A stretch of 64,000 bases of DNA. It comes from CAYPNP01 sp964412195 (GTDB taxonomy: Bacteria > Acidobacteriota > JAAYUB01). The position numbers and the translations under genes are program-made. The stretch is from the NCBI GenBank assembly GCA_964412195.1, contig CAYPNP010000002.1, positions 124,001-188,000 of the forward strand. Reading direction: 5' to 3'. Shown here one piece after another: positions 32,256-40,950 of the stretch (positions are counted from its first letter, which is position 1; the number at the start of each line of letters is the position of its first letter). A model generated the notes under the pieces. It saw nothing but the letters and a program-made list of their open reading frames with translations, searched no databases and was not told the origin of the DNA.

Positions 32256-34298
32256 TCACTTGGCCGGCCAGGCCGTGCCCAGGAGGTACTGGTCAAACCA
32301 GGACGTGTAGTCCTTTTTCGTGACGAAGTTGGTCAAGCCGATGAAGTGCCTTGTCTCGGCGCATTTGAACTGGAAATTCTTCAGGAACGCCTTCAACACG
32401 ATGAAGAAGGCATCGTCACCGATCTCCTGCCGGAGCGCATGCAGGACCAGGGGCCCCTTGTTATAGAGCAATCCGATCCGATCGTCCCACCCCTTCTCGC
32501 CCGAGAGCTGATTGGCCAGATAGATCGTGCCCTTCTCTTTCACCGGGGAAGAACCGGACTTCCAATCATGGATCGCCTTGTCGAAGTCGGCCTTGTCGCG
32601 GAGATGGCCCATGGCCACAGCGGAGTAATACTCCGCCACCGACTCGGAGATCCACTGGTCCTCATCGGCTCCCAGCAGCGCCACATCCCCCCACCACTGG
32701 TGCGCGATCTCGTGCGCCAGGCGGGCGTTGATGCCCTCAGAGAACAGCTTGCTCAGATCGTCCTGCATCGGCGTGAAGGCTTCCTGGGTGATGAACACGA
32801 TTCCCGACGGCGCCTGCCCGTAGCCATAGTCATTCAACTCGATCAGCTTGAGTTCCCTGAAGGGGAAATCTCCCAGATAAGGGCGATAAAAATCCAGGAA
32901 ACCGAAGGTGAGGTTCGCCAGTTTCTTGGTGGCCATGTCGTTGGCCATGGCGTATGAGGATACCGAGATCGTCAGCCCTGCGCGGGTCTCGGAGTATGTC
33001 CGGTATTTCCCCGCCAGGATGACGGGTAGCTGAACGGGCTTCTCCTCCCGGAACTCGGCGCAATTCAATCCCTGCTCTTCCCACTGCCGGATTGTCTGGC
33101 CGTTCGTGAACGGGACGAACGGCTTGGCGACCTTGCAGACCGCGTGGTAGGTGAACGCCTGCATCTCCAGCCGGTGCGGCATCGGATACCACGGCGCCGT
33201 GCCCAGTTCCCAATAGTTGTCGTTGCCCGGGCGGAACAGTACATCCCCCGAGGCCTTGAATTTCAGCACCACCGACTCGCCGGCGGCATAGGTCCGGGGA
33301 AGTTGCACCACGAGATAATTGTTCTGGTGGAAAAACGGCGCGGCTTCCCCGCTGTCCAGCTGGACAGAATGCAGAACGTATTCATGCTCGTCAGGCGTCC
33401 CCGAGGCGCCCGACGTGCCCATGCGGCGGCTCCAGAGACGAAGCCCCAGGGTCCGGAGGGGCGACTGGATCTGGAACGTCTCGACGGCTTCCAGTTCCGC
33501 CCGAAAACCCATGGGATTCACCAAAGTGAGGTCCACCGAGGAGAGCCGAAACCGCTGGGGGAACGGTTCCAAGCGTTTTCTACCGATGGGCTGGATGCTG
33601 AGTTCGTCGTCATAGCGCCGATCCTTCAGGAAGGAGATGCGGCTCTGCAATTTGTTCATCACGGAGATCCATTCCCTGCCGCTGATCAGGGGATCGAAGA
33701 CATACCGGAGATCGTTCCGCTGGGCCTTGATCTCCGCCACGATCACCGGCTGGGAGATCGTCTCCAAACGGGCCTGGGCCATCAGCTGGGGATAGCTCAA
33801 GCCCTGATCCTCCGCGAACCGGGACTGATGGCGGGCGAACGCCTCCGCACCCGAACAACCGGCTGCAGATTCCGGGGGCGCCGTGCCGTCGAAGAGGACC
33901 GCGCCATCCCCCGAGGTGAGAATCAGGACACTCTCCACAGGATCGCCGATCCCGCCCCCCGTATCGACCCGGTATCTAGAGACACGCTCCGCGTTAGTCC
34001 TGAAGACCGCCAACTCCAAGGGATCAGCGGAAACATAACGGAAGGTGCCCTGCCCCGCAAAGAACGCGCCGACCACCGCCCCATCCACTCTTAGGGGATA
34101 GAGGCGCCCCGCGGTGAAACTCAAGGCGAGATGCCCCGATTGAAATAACTTTCCCGCGGCATCGACGCCGTCACCGGACACCGCAAGTTGGAGGAAGGCT
34201 TGGCCTCGCTCGGCCACGTCCATGGCGAGGCAAGCCGAGCCGCTAAATCCGCAGATGACCAGAAGGAGGATCGCCACCCGATTCCAACGATGCGACAT
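32256..34298 (-). CDS. Exported M1-family metallopeptidase
   Basis: 680 residues from ATG 34298 (GGAG eight bases upstream), which opens a good signal peptide (about 1-25, ending A-C-L-A). A longer frame from GTG 34334 is less likely. The gluzincin motif H-E-I-A-H-Q-W-W-G-D and the third zinc ligand in W-I-S-E-S-V-A-E-Y-Y are intact. The usual exopeptidase G-A-M-E-N block is replaced by Y-G-Q-A-P-S-G-I-V-F, as in M1-like proteins that need not be aminopeptidases. Large N-terminal beta region (about 30-430). Probably a periplasmic or lipid-anchored peptidase (a Cys is near the cleavage site). Monocistronic. Confidence 0.85.
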   Translation of the reverse strand: MSHRWNRVAILLLVICGFSGSACLAMDVAERGQAFLQLAVSGDGVDAAGKLFQSGHLALSFTAGRLYPLRVDGAVVGAFFAGQGTFRYVSADPLELAVFRTNAERVSRYRVDTGGGIGDPVESVLILTSGDGAVLFDGTAPPESAAGCSGAEAFARHQSRFAEDQGLSYPQLMAQARLETISQPVIVAEIKAQRNDLRYVFDPLISGREWISVMNKLQSRISFLKDRRYDDELSIQPIGRKRLEPFPQRFRLSSVDLTLVNPMGFRAELEAVETFQIQSPLRTLGLRLWSRRMGTSGASGTPDEHEYVLHSVQLDSGEAAPFFHQNNYLVVQLPRTYAAGESVVLKFKASGDVLFRPGNDNYWELGTAPWYPMPHRLEMQAFTYHAVCKVAKPFVPFTNGQTIRQWEEQGLNCAEFREEKPVQLPVILAGKYRTYSETRAGLTISVSSYAMANDMATKKLANLTFGFLDFYRPYLGDFPFRELKLIELNDYGYGQAPSGIVFITQEAFTPMQDDLSKLFSEGINARLAHEIAHQWWGDVALLGADEDQWISESVAEYYSAVAMGHLRDKADFDKAIHDWKSGSSPVKEKGTIYLANQLSGEKGWDDRIGLLYNKGPLVLHALRQEIGDDAFFIVLKAFLKNFQFKCAETRHFIGLTNFVTKKDYTSWFDQYLLGTAWPAK

Positions 34299-34440
34299 AA
34301 TCTGACTCCATGCAAAAGGTTGATCATCAGCCACCCCGGAGAGGCGAGAGCCTCATGGGATGTCTGATGGATTTCTGTGATATCTTGAATTGTACTCGTT
34401 CGGGGGGACCTGTCAATTCCTGGAGGACGATCCGTGGGAA

Positions 34441-34498
34441 ATAAAAAAAGCGGACAATCCCTCTTCCCCTATCATGGGGCCTACGGGACTGTCCGCTT
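34441..34498 (-). terminator. Intrinsic terminator after the RRM gene
   Basis: Fourteen-base arms AAGCGGACAATCCC (34448-34461) and GGGACTGTCCGCTT (34485-34498), one mismatch. On the minus strand the stem is followed by TTTTTTT (34449-34443). An inner CCCC/GGGG pairing (34467-34478) extends the fold. Confidence 0.88.
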
Positions 34499-34533
34499 GA
34501 TTCTGGGATCGGGCTGGGTGTGGCCCGAAAGGT

Positions 34534-34806
34534 TTACCAGCGCTTGCGCGGGCCGCCTTCGTCGCGACGGGGCTGGGCCTCGTTCACCTTGATCGGCCGG
34601 CCGTCGAGCTCGGTGCCGTTCAGGGCGTCCATGGCCGCCTTGGCCTCTTCCGCGTTCGGCATGGTCACGAAACCAAAGCCGCGGGCGCGACCGGAGTCGC
34701 GGTCGGTCGGGATGGCCACTTCGCTCACTTCGCCGAACGAAGCGAACTTCTGGCGGAGCCGATCCTCGGTGGTGGAGAAAGACAGGTTGCCAACATAGAT
34801 CTTCAT
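34534..34806 (-). CDS. Small RRM-type RNA-binding protein
   Basis: 90 residues, a single RNA-recognition motif: RNP2 I-Y-V-G-N-L at 3-8 and RNP1 R-G-F-G-F-V-T-M at 42-49, then a short Arg/Gly-rich tail (R-R-D-E-G-G-P-R-K-R-W). Like cyanobacterial and proteobacterial Rbp proteins, it should bind single-stranded RNA and may be cold- or stress-responsive. It has its own promoter and a leader near 95 bases, and its own terminator. Confidence 0.93.
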   Translation of the reverse strand: MKIYVGNLSFSTTEDRLRQKFASFGEVSEVAIPTDRDSGRARGFGFVTMPNAEEAKAAMDALNGTELDGRPIKVNEAQPRRDEGGPRKRW

Positions 34807-34906
34807 GCAATGCCTCCTGGGGCGTGACCGTCACGCCGGCACGAGGCACTTGCGGACGTCACAAAAATAGTCTGGAGCAGGCCCTACCGGGCGCACTCCG
34901 CGCCGA

Positions 34907-34912
34907 ATTATA
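34907..34912 (-). promoter_or_regulatory. -10 element of the RRM gene, implying a ~95-base leader
   Basis: TATAAT on the minus strand; a weak -35 (TTTGCT) about 16 bases upstream. Transcription from here leaves a leader of roughly 95 bases before ATG 34806, containing a GGGGCGTGACGGTCACGCC-type palindrome (around 34815-34835). Such leaders are common on cold-shock mRNAs. Confidence 0.4.
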
Positions 34913-34978
34913 CGCTTCTTCCAGAAAAAGCAAACACTTTTTTTAGGTCCCAAAGCATTTTTTTCGGTATTTTTGCCC

Positions 34979-35893
34979 CTACTCCGACGCGATGGTGTAC
35001 CGGATGAGGGTGCCGTCGCAGAAAACGGCCTCCACCCGCTCCCCGCCCTGCCGGTACACGCATGTCAGGAGGTTCAGGCTGCCCTCCGTCTTCTCGGACA
35101 TGGAGACGGGGCTGCCCAGGACCGCTTCCACCTCCTCGCGCGACATACCCTTCCGGATCGTGGCGGGCGCGCTGGTCGCCGGCAGGACGGCTTTCCCGGC
35201 GCTAGCGGACGCTCCCGCGGCAGACCCGCCGCTCCCGGGCTCGGAGAAGTCCACCCAGCGCTCGAGTGCCTTCATGATCCGCTCCGGGGTGAGGTCCTGC
35301 GCCGTGAGGCGGCTGCCGAAATAGAGGTTGAAACGGGAGCCGCCCTGCAGGCGTTTCTGCTGGATGAGGTCCGCCCGGGCCGCCGCATCGGCCATCGCCG
35401 CCCGGCGGTTGCGATCGTCGTCCCGCTCCCTCCGCCAGCGGAGGTCGTCCAGCTCCTGCTTGATCAGGCTCTTCTTCTTGGGATCCTGCTCGTTGTCGAA
35501 GGCCTTCTCCAAGTCCTTCTCCCGCTGGGATTTCTCCTGGGGGGTGAAGTGGACGCTGGTGTCCGTGTCGTCCCCCACGGTCCCGTACCCGCCGCCGCCC
35601 AGTTGGAACTCGATCATGTCCTTCTTGGCCTTGACCTTGGTCACCAGCACGGAATCGCCGTCGGCCAGGGCCACGCCGTAGCTCTTCAGCCGCTTGGCAT
35701 AGCTGTTGTAATCCAGCTGGGACCCGCCGCCGGGAAAGACGTCGACATCGATCCCGGCGTTGGTGGCCGGGCAGTCTATCTTGACGGCCACCTTCCGGCC
35801 CTCGAAGCGGTTCTTCAGGGCCTGCTCGTCCTGGGCCTGTACGCCAAGCCCGAATCCGGCGGCCAGAATCAGCGACAGGATCCATCCGCGCAT
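34979..35893 (-). CDS. Exported protein with C-terminal SmpA/BamE-like domain
   Basis: 304 residues from ATG 35893 (AAGGAGG). Signal peptide (about 1-20, ending V-Q-A-Q). Residues 30-115 form a beta-rich domain (V-A-V-K-I-D-C-P-A-T ... F-Q-L-G-G-G-G-Y-G-T) I do not recognise; 115-185 is a highly charged coiled coil (K-S-Q-R-E-K-D-L-E-K-A-F, R-W-R-R-E-R-D-D-D-R-N-R-R). The end (about 245-304) has I-R-K-G-M-S-R-E-E-V-E-A-V-L-G-S-P, the SmpA/BamE signature. Probably periplasmic; not a normal BamE in size or lay-out. Confidence 0.65.
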   Translation of the reverse strand: MRGWILSLILAAGFGLGVQAQDEQALKNRFEGRKVAVKIDCPATNAGIDVDVFPGGGSQLDYNSYAKRLKSYGVALADGDSVLVTKVKAKKDMIEFQLGGGGYGTVGDDTDTSVHFTPQEKSQREKDLEKAFDNEQDPKKKSLIKQELDDLRWRRERDDDRNRRAAMADAAARADLIQQKRLQGGSRFNLYFGSRLTAQDLTPERIMKALERWVDFSEPGSGGSAAGASASAGKAVLPATSAPATIRKGMSREEVEAVLGSPVSMSEKTEGSLNLLTCVYRQGGERVEAVFCDGTLIRYTIASE

Positions 35894-36287
35894 GGGCGAA
35901 CCTCCTTGGAGTTCTCGAACGCCCGGGCCCGGACCGAAACCCACCACATCCCGCGGCATGTGCCGTGCGCCGGGCCAAGGGTATCTCGATTTCAACCGCC
36001 ATGGTACACCAACGGCGATTGGGGGACAAGCAAGCGTTCCCCCGCCATCAGGCGATAGCCCGTTCCAGCACGAGTGAACAGGTTCTGAGGTACACAACCG
36101 GTCATGAACAACACGGTGATCCAATCGGGGTCGGGATCGGCATTGGAATCGGGGGCGACTCGTGAATCGATGCCGATACCGATACCGACCCCGATGAGAG
36201 CAGAGCGCTATTTCCAAGTAAGCCGGTTGCTTTTGCAAGGCGGTTTTGCTACCGTAACGAAACGATTTCCAACAAGGAGGAGGTCCC
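35894..36287. repeat. Gene-free region with inverted 'ATCGGGGTCGGGATCGGCAT' repeat
   Basis: ATCGGGGTCGGGATCGGCAT (36124-36143) is mirrored by ATGCCGATACCGATACCGAC plus CCCGAT (about 36169-36194). The same GGTCGGTATCGG unit lies at 4755-4848. The remainder (35894-36118) shows nothing recognisable; the region must hold promoters for the divergent genes on both sides. Confidence 0.55.
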
Positions 36288-37475
36288 ATGCAGCTGGAGC
36301 GAATTCAAGCCGCCCTGCGGGAGCAGAAGCTGGACGGGTGGCTGTTCTACGATCACCACAACCGCGATCTGCTCGCCTATAAAATCCTGGGGCTGGACGG
36401 CACCAAGATGACCAGCCGGCGGTGGTACTATTTCATCCCGGCGCAGGGCGCCCCCGGCAAACTGGTCCACGCCATCGAATCGGCCAAGCTGGACAGCCTC
36501 CCCGGCGACAAGCATGTCTACCTGCCCTGGACGGAGCAGCAGGCCCTCCTGCGGCAGCTCCTCGGCAGCGCCAAGCGGGTGGCCATGCAGTACTCCCCCA
36601 ACAACGCCATCCCGTACATCTCCATCGTGGACGGCGGCACCATCGACCTGATTCGCAGCTTCCGCGTGGAGGTGGTCTCCTCCGCCGACCTCGTCCAGAT
36701 GTTCGAGGCGGCCATCACCCCAGAGGATTTCGAAACCCACCTCGAAGCCGGTCGCCGCATCCACGCCGTCCTGGACCGGACCTTCGCCGAGGTGCGCCGG
36801 CGCGTCCTCGCCGGCGGGGAACCGACCGAGTACGAGATCCAGCAGTTCATGATCGGCCTGTTCACGGAGAACAACCTCACCTGCCACAACGAATTCCCCA
36901 TCGTGGGCGTCAACGCCCATGCCGCCGACCCCCACTACGAGCCCACCCCGGAGAAGGCCCTGCCGATCCGCGAGGGGGACTTCCTGCTGATCGACCTGTG
37001 GGCCCGGCTGGACCAGCCGCGCTCCATCTACTTCGACATCACTTGGACCGGCTACCTCGGGGACCCGATCCCGCCGAGGTACAACGAGGTCTTCCAGATC
37101 GTCCGCGCCGCTCGCGACCGGGCCGTCGAATTCGCCCGGGAGCGATTCGCCGCCGGCAAGACGGTCTATGGCTGGGAGGTGGACGACGCCTGCCGCACGG
37201 TCATCGACAAGGCCGGCTACGGCCGCTACTTCATCCACCGCACCGGCCACTCCATCGGGGAGGCGGTCCACGGCAACGGCGTCAACATCGACAACCTGGA
37301 GACCAAGGACGAGCGGCGTCTCGTCCCGGGGATCCTCTTTTCGGTGGAGCCGGGCATCTACCTGCCGGGCGAGTTCGGCGTCCGCTCCGAGATCGACGTC
37401 TTCATCAACCACAATTCCGAGGTGGTCGTCACCGGCCCGCAACAGGCGGAGCTGGTGAAGGTCCTCCACGGATGA
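36288..37475 (+). CDS. M24-family Xaa-Pro peptidase
   Basis: 395 residues: N-terminal creatinase-like domain (1-150) and a pita-bread domain (about 155-395). The five metal ligands are visible: Asp in L-L-I-D-L-W, Asp in Y-F-D-I-T-W, His in T-G-H-S-I-G, Glu in V-E-P-G-I-Y, Glu in R-S-E-I-D-V. It should release N-terminal residues before proline, or split X-Pro dipeptides. Strong ribosome site AAGGAGGAGG. Sixteen bases before a sodium:solute symporter gene, suggesting joint use or uptake of peptide-derived compounds. Confidence 0.9.
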   Translation: MQLERIQAALREQKLDGWLFYDHHNRDLLAYKILGLDGTKMTSRRWYYFIPAQGAPGKLVHAIESAKLDSLPGDKHVYLPWTEQQALLRQLLGSAKRVAMQYSPNNAIPYISIVDGGTIDLIRSFRVEVVSSADLVQMFEAAITPEDFETHLEAGRRIHAVLDRTFAEVRRRVLAGGEPTEYEIQQFMIGLFTENNLTCHNEFPIVGVNAHAADPHYEPTPEKALPIREGDFLLIDLWARLDQPRSIYFDITWTGYLGDPIPPRYNEVFQIVRAARDRAVEFARERFAAGKTVYGWEVDDACRTVIDKAGYGRYFIHRTGHSIGEAVHGNGVNIDNLETKDERRLVPGILFSVEPGIYLPGEFGVRSEIDVFINHNSEVVVTGPQQAELVKVLHG

Positions 37476-37491
37476 GCCCCAGGAGGCACAC

Positions 37492-39003
37492 ATGTCCAGC
37501 TACATCTTCCTGTTCGTGATCCTGGCCTACCTGCTGGTCCTGACGGCGTTCAACTTTTACCGGTCCCGCCGCGTGAAGACGCAAGAGGACTTCATGGTCG
37601 CCGGGCGGCAGCTCAGCCTGACCACCATGGTCTTCACCCTGGTCTGCACCTGGATCGGCTCCGGCACGTTCATCGCCGGCGCGGAGTACGCATACTACGC
37701 CGGCTGGAGCGCCATCTGGCAGCCCGCCGGCGCCTTCCTCGGCATCGCCATCATCTACTTCGTGGCCGCCAAGATCCGCACCTTCGGCCAGTACACCGTG
37801 GGCGACATCCTCGAGGTGCGCTACGGCAAGTTCGCCCGCCTGTTCGGCGCCATCGCCCTGATCATCGCCTTCACCACCATCGTGGCCTACCAGTTCCGGG
37901 CCGGCGGCTACATCCTGAACGTGGTGACGGACGGGGGAGTCTCCCTGGAAGTCGGCCAGGGGATCGCCGCCGCCTTCGTCATCCTGTTCGTGGCAGTCGG
38001 CGGCATGGTGGCCGTGGCCCACACCGACCTGCCCAACGGCATCATCATCATCCTGGCCAGCTGCCTGGCCCTGCCGTTCGTGGTCCTGGCCGCGGGGGGC
38101 TGGTCGCACATCCACCAGGTCCTGCCGGCCGGGCACTTCGAGGTGTTCTCGCCGGACTTCGGCCGTTTCCCCGCCCTGAAGGGTTTCTCATACTTCCTGT
38201 CGACGCTTCTGCTGTTGATGGGTGTTCAATCCATGTACCAGAAGTTCTACGCCGCCCGGTCGCCCCAGGATGCCAAGCGCGCCGTGGCCATCTGGATCGT
38301 GGGCACCATCGTGGTCGAGACCATCGTCATCGCCATCGCCGTCTTCGCCGGCTCCTACAACCTCGAGCACGCCACCAACTGGGACCCCCGGTCGCTGGTG
38401 CTGAACGCCGCCCGGCATATGGTGCCCGTCCCGGTGGGCGTGCTGCTGCTGGGCGCCGCCTGCGCGGTGGTCCTCTCCACGGGCATGAACTACCTGCTCT
38501 CCTCCAGCTCCAACGTGATGCGGGACATCTACCAGCGCATGATCCGGCCCGACTTCGATCCCGCCAAGATGGTCGCGCTGCAGAAGATCTTCGTGGTGGT
38601 CATGGGCGTGTGCGCCTTCCTGATGATCTTCGTCCCGACCGCCCTCAAGCTGCAGATCTCGGTGCTCCAGTACGCGTACTTCGCCTACACTCTCTACGGC
38701 GTGGCGGTGACCCCGGCGCTGTTCGCGGCGCTGACCTGGAAGCGGGCCACCCGCGCGGGCGGGCTCGCCTCCATCGTCGGCGGCACCCTGGCCACGATCT
38801 TCTTCGAGATCGTGCTGCCCCGGATCGCCCCGTCGGTGATGGTCGCCGCCAAGGCCGACAGCTACTTCGGCGCCGACCCGTGGGGCATCCCGAGCATCTA
38901 CCCGGCGCTGGCGATCTCCCTGGTGTCCCTGGTGGTGGTGTCCTACCTGACCCCGGCGCCCGACCAGGCGACGCTGGAGAAACTGTTCCCGGCCAAGTCC
39001 TGA
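37492..39003 (+). CDS. Sodium:solute symporter family protein
   Basis: 503 residues with about 13 membrane helices across the whole length, and the SSS-family pattern: R-R-V-K-T-Q-E-D-F-M-V-A-G-R near 25-38, G-S-G-T-F-I-A-G-A near 59-67, and C-A-V-V-L-S-T-G-M-N-Y-L-L-S-S-S-S-N near 324-341. Uses the sodium gradient to import a small solute; substrate (proline, pantothenate, a sugar or other) cannot be told. Follows the M24 peptidase with AGGAGG upstream and ends at a perfect terminator. Confidence 0.92.
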   Translation: MSSYIFLFVILAYLLVLTAFNFYRSRRVKTQEDFMVAGRQLSLTTMVFTLVCTWIGSGTFIAGAEYAYYAGWSAIWQPAGAFLGIAIIYFVAAKIRTFGQYTVGDILEVRYGKFARLFGAIALIIAFTTIVAYQFRAGGYILNVVTDGGVSLEVGQGIAAAFVILFVAVGGMVAVAHTDLPNGIIIILASCLALPFVVLAAGGWSHIHQVLPAGHFEVFSPDFGRFPALKGFSYFLSTLLLLMGVQSMYQKFYAARSPQDAKRAVAIWIVGTIVVETIVIAIAVFAGSYNLEHATNWDPRSLVLNAARHMVPVPVGVLLLGAACAVVLSTGMNYLLSSSSNVMRDIYQRMIRPDFDPAKMVALQKIFVVVMGVCAFLMIFVPTALKLQISVLQYAYFAYTLYGVAVTPALFAALTWKRATRAGGLASIVGGTLATIFFEIVLPRIAPSVMVAAKADSYFGADPWGIPSIYPALAISLVSLVVVSYLTPAPDQATLEKLFPAKS

Positions 39004-39040
39004 CGGCCCGGGCCGACCAAGGATTCGTCCGCACATTTCT

Positions 39041-39079
39041 CCCCGGGGCCAAGCTCATGGCCCCGGGGATTTTTATTTT
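39041..39079 (+). terminator. Intrinsic terminator of the peptidase-symporter unit
   Basis: Perfect eleven-pair stem CCCCGGGGCCA (39041-39051) and TGGCCCCGGGG (39058-39068), six-base loop, then ATTTTTATTTTT. Confidence 0.92.
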
Positions 39080-39151
39080 TGTGGATCGAATTCAGAATCC
39101 TGAGCCATCCGGGTGGCCACCCGTCACCGGTCACCCGTCATCGGTCGCCGC

Positions 39152-40276
39152 TCAGATCCCCAACGATTCCACAACCTGTGCGAAAAAGTGGTCGGTGAAG
39201 CCGGCGATGTAGTAGACGATCACCCGGTACTTCGGCATCTCGCCGGTGCCGATCATCTCCTGGTAGCGGCGCGGCAGGCGCGACGGCTCCCGGTCGTAGA
39301 CCTCGAACAGTTGGAGGATCTTCTGCATGTCCGCCTCCCGGCGGGCCAGGATCTGCGGGTGGCTGTAAAAGCGGGCCCGCAGGAAGCCCTTCAGGGTGCG
39401 CACCCACTCTTCCATTTCGGCCGAGTACCCCACCAAGCGGACGGGCGCCCGCCGGACGTCGTCGACGGTCTCGACGCGGTGGGCGGAGATCCGGCGCCGG
39501 ATCTCGCCGATCATGTCCCGCACCATGGCGTTCATCATTCGGCGGAGCGTCTCGTTGAAGATCAGCTTGGCGTGTGCCTGGGGATGGCGGTTCCTCATCT
39601 CCAGGAACACCTGACGGAACGCGGAGAGCTGTTCCAGGATGTCGCCCTCCAGGGTGACGAACTTGGTCTCCAGGGCGTCGTCGAGGTCGGAGTGGCTGTA
39701 ACAGATCTCGTCGCAGAAGTCTACCAGCTGGGCTTCCAGAGGCGGGTGAAGCTCCGGCTGGAAACCGGCCAGCACAGAATCGCCTTCCGGGAAGCTTTCC
39801 CCGGAGTGCTTGACGATGCCCTCCCGCACCTCGTAGCTCAGGTTGAGGCCGGGGCAGCCCGCGTACTTCTGCTCGAACTCGTCCACGATGGTGAGGGTGT
39901 GACGGTTGTGCTCGAAGGCCCCGCCGAAGCGGCGGCAGATCTCGTTGAGCACGTCCTCGCCGGAGTGGCCCAGCGGCGGGTGCCCGAGGTCGTGGGAAAA
40001 ACCCACGCAGGCGGCCAAGTCGGGGTTCAGTCCCAGGTGGGAGGCCACCGACCGGCACAGGGTGGCCACCTCGATGCTGTGGGTCAGCCGGGTGCGGTGG
40101 TGGTCGGAGTGGCGCCCCGTGATGACCTGGGTTTTGCCCGCCAGCCGCTTGAAAGCCCGCGAGTGGATGACCCGGTCGATGTCCCGCTCGTACAGTCCCC
40201 GTTCGGAGTCGAAGGGGTCCTCGGGGAAACGCCGCCCCCAGGAATCTTCCTCGTGCATGGCATACGATTTCAACAT
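39152..40276 (-). CDS. dgt: Deoxyguanosinetriphosphate triphosphohydrolase-like protein
   Basis: 374 residues from ATG 40276 (GAGGG just upstream; the frame stays open further up). HD-domain ligands: H in R-L-T-H-S-I-E-V-A, H-D in G-F-S-H-D-L-G-H-P-P-L-G-H-S-G-E, and a later Asp in C-D-E-I-C-Y-S-H-S-D-L-D-D-A. The opening D-P-F-D-S-E-R-G-L-Y-E-R-D-I-D-R-V-I-H-S-R-A-F is standard for this family. It splits dGTP (or other dNTPs) to the nucleoside and tripolyphosphate. Divergent from the Hfq-like gene. Confidence 0.92.
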   Translation of the reverse strand: MLKSYAMHEEDSWGRRFPEDPFDSERGLYERDIDRVIHSRAFKRLAGKTQVITGRHSDHHRTRLTHSIEVATLCRSVASHLGLNPDLAACVGFSHDLGHPPLGHSGEDVLNEICRRFGGAFEHNRHTLTIVDEFEQKYAGCPGLNLSYEVREGIVKHSGESFPEGDSVLAGFQPELHPPLEAQLVDFCDEICYSHSDLDDALETKFVTLEGDILEQLSAFRQVFLEMRNRHPQAHAKLIFNETLRRMMNAMVRDMIGEIRRRISAHRVETVDDVRRAPVRLVGYSAEMEEWVRTLKGFLRARFYSHPQILARREADMQKILQLFEVYDREPSRLPRRYQEMIGTGEMPKYRVIVYYIAGFTDHFFAQVVESLGI

Positions 40277-40434
40277 GGATCCCTCTGGCCGGCGCCGATC
40301 TGGAAGATCATGGTACCGCAGAATAGAGGTGGAATCCACCGGGAATCCGGCCGCCCCGCCGCTCCCCGGAAGCCGGGTGGCCGCCTGCCCGATTCGGCCT
40401 TGATTTCAGGCCCCCGGCAGCATAGAATGGCCGC

Positions 40435-40797
40435 ATGATGCGCAAACTGATCCGCCCCACGCGGGAAGAACTCGAAAAACTGAAGAAACAGTACAGCCAC
40501 TCCTCGATGGTCGCCCGGGTCCGCACCCCGCCGGAGTCCACCGGCGATGAGGTGAATTACCTCCGGCAGCACAGCGACCACCACACGCCCATGGTCCTGA
40601 AGCTGACGAGCGGCGAGGAAGTCCGCGGCTGGATCGAGTACTACGATCTGTATTTCGTCCGTGTCACAGTGGACCGGGGGCCGAACCGGTTCGTGTACAA
40701 AAAGGACATCCTCTATCTGCACGAGGACCTCGAAGCCATGCGCCGGCGGCGCTCCGTCCACGACAAGCCTCATCCCTTCCATCAATCCAGGCGCTGA
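40435..40797 (+). CDS. Hfq-like Sm-fold protein with extended termini
   Basis: 120 residues. Residues 52-97 read like an Sm1-Sm2 unit: P-M-V-L-K-L-T-S-G-E-E-V-R-G-W-I-E-Y-Y-D-L-Y-F-V-R-V and then R-F-V-Y-K-K-D-I-L-Y-L, which lines up with Hfq's V-x-L-x-N-G-x-x-L-x-G-x-I-x-x-F-D and the Y-K-H-A-I block (His replaced by Lys). An N-terminal stretch of about 50 residues and a basic His/Arg-rich tail are extra. It would be a ring-forming sRNA/mRNA chaperone. Weak ribosome site; ATG 40435 or 40438. Standard Hfq normally has about 45 fewer residues before and after the core. Confidence 0.65.
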   Translation: MMRKLIRPTREELEKLKKQYSHSSMVARVRTPPESTGDEVNYLRQHSDHHTPMVLKLTSGEEVRGWIEYYDLYFVRVTVDRGPNRFVYKKDILYLHEDLEAMRRRRSVHDKPHPFHQSRR

Positions 40798-40827
40798 ACA
40801 AGCCTGATTCCCACCCTTCTTCCGATC

Positions 40828-40945
40828 CAACGTCGGACGTTGAACGTCGAACTATGAACGCTGAACGGAGAACGCAGAAAAGAGTTTCAGGATTCCCGTT
40901 CAGCGTTCGGCGTTCAAAGTTCGACGTTCGACGTTCGGATCTCCG
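40828..40945. repeat. Inverted 'CGTCGGACGTTGAACGTCGAAC' repeat pair
   Basis: AACGTCGGACGTTGAACGTCGAACTATGAACGCTGAACGG (40828-40867) is mirrored by CGTTCAGCGTTCGGCGTTCAAAGTTCGACGTTCGACGTTCGG (about 40898-40939). A variant of the GAACATCGAACATTG family near 4700. Confidence 0.6.
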
Positions 40946-40950
40946 ATCCC

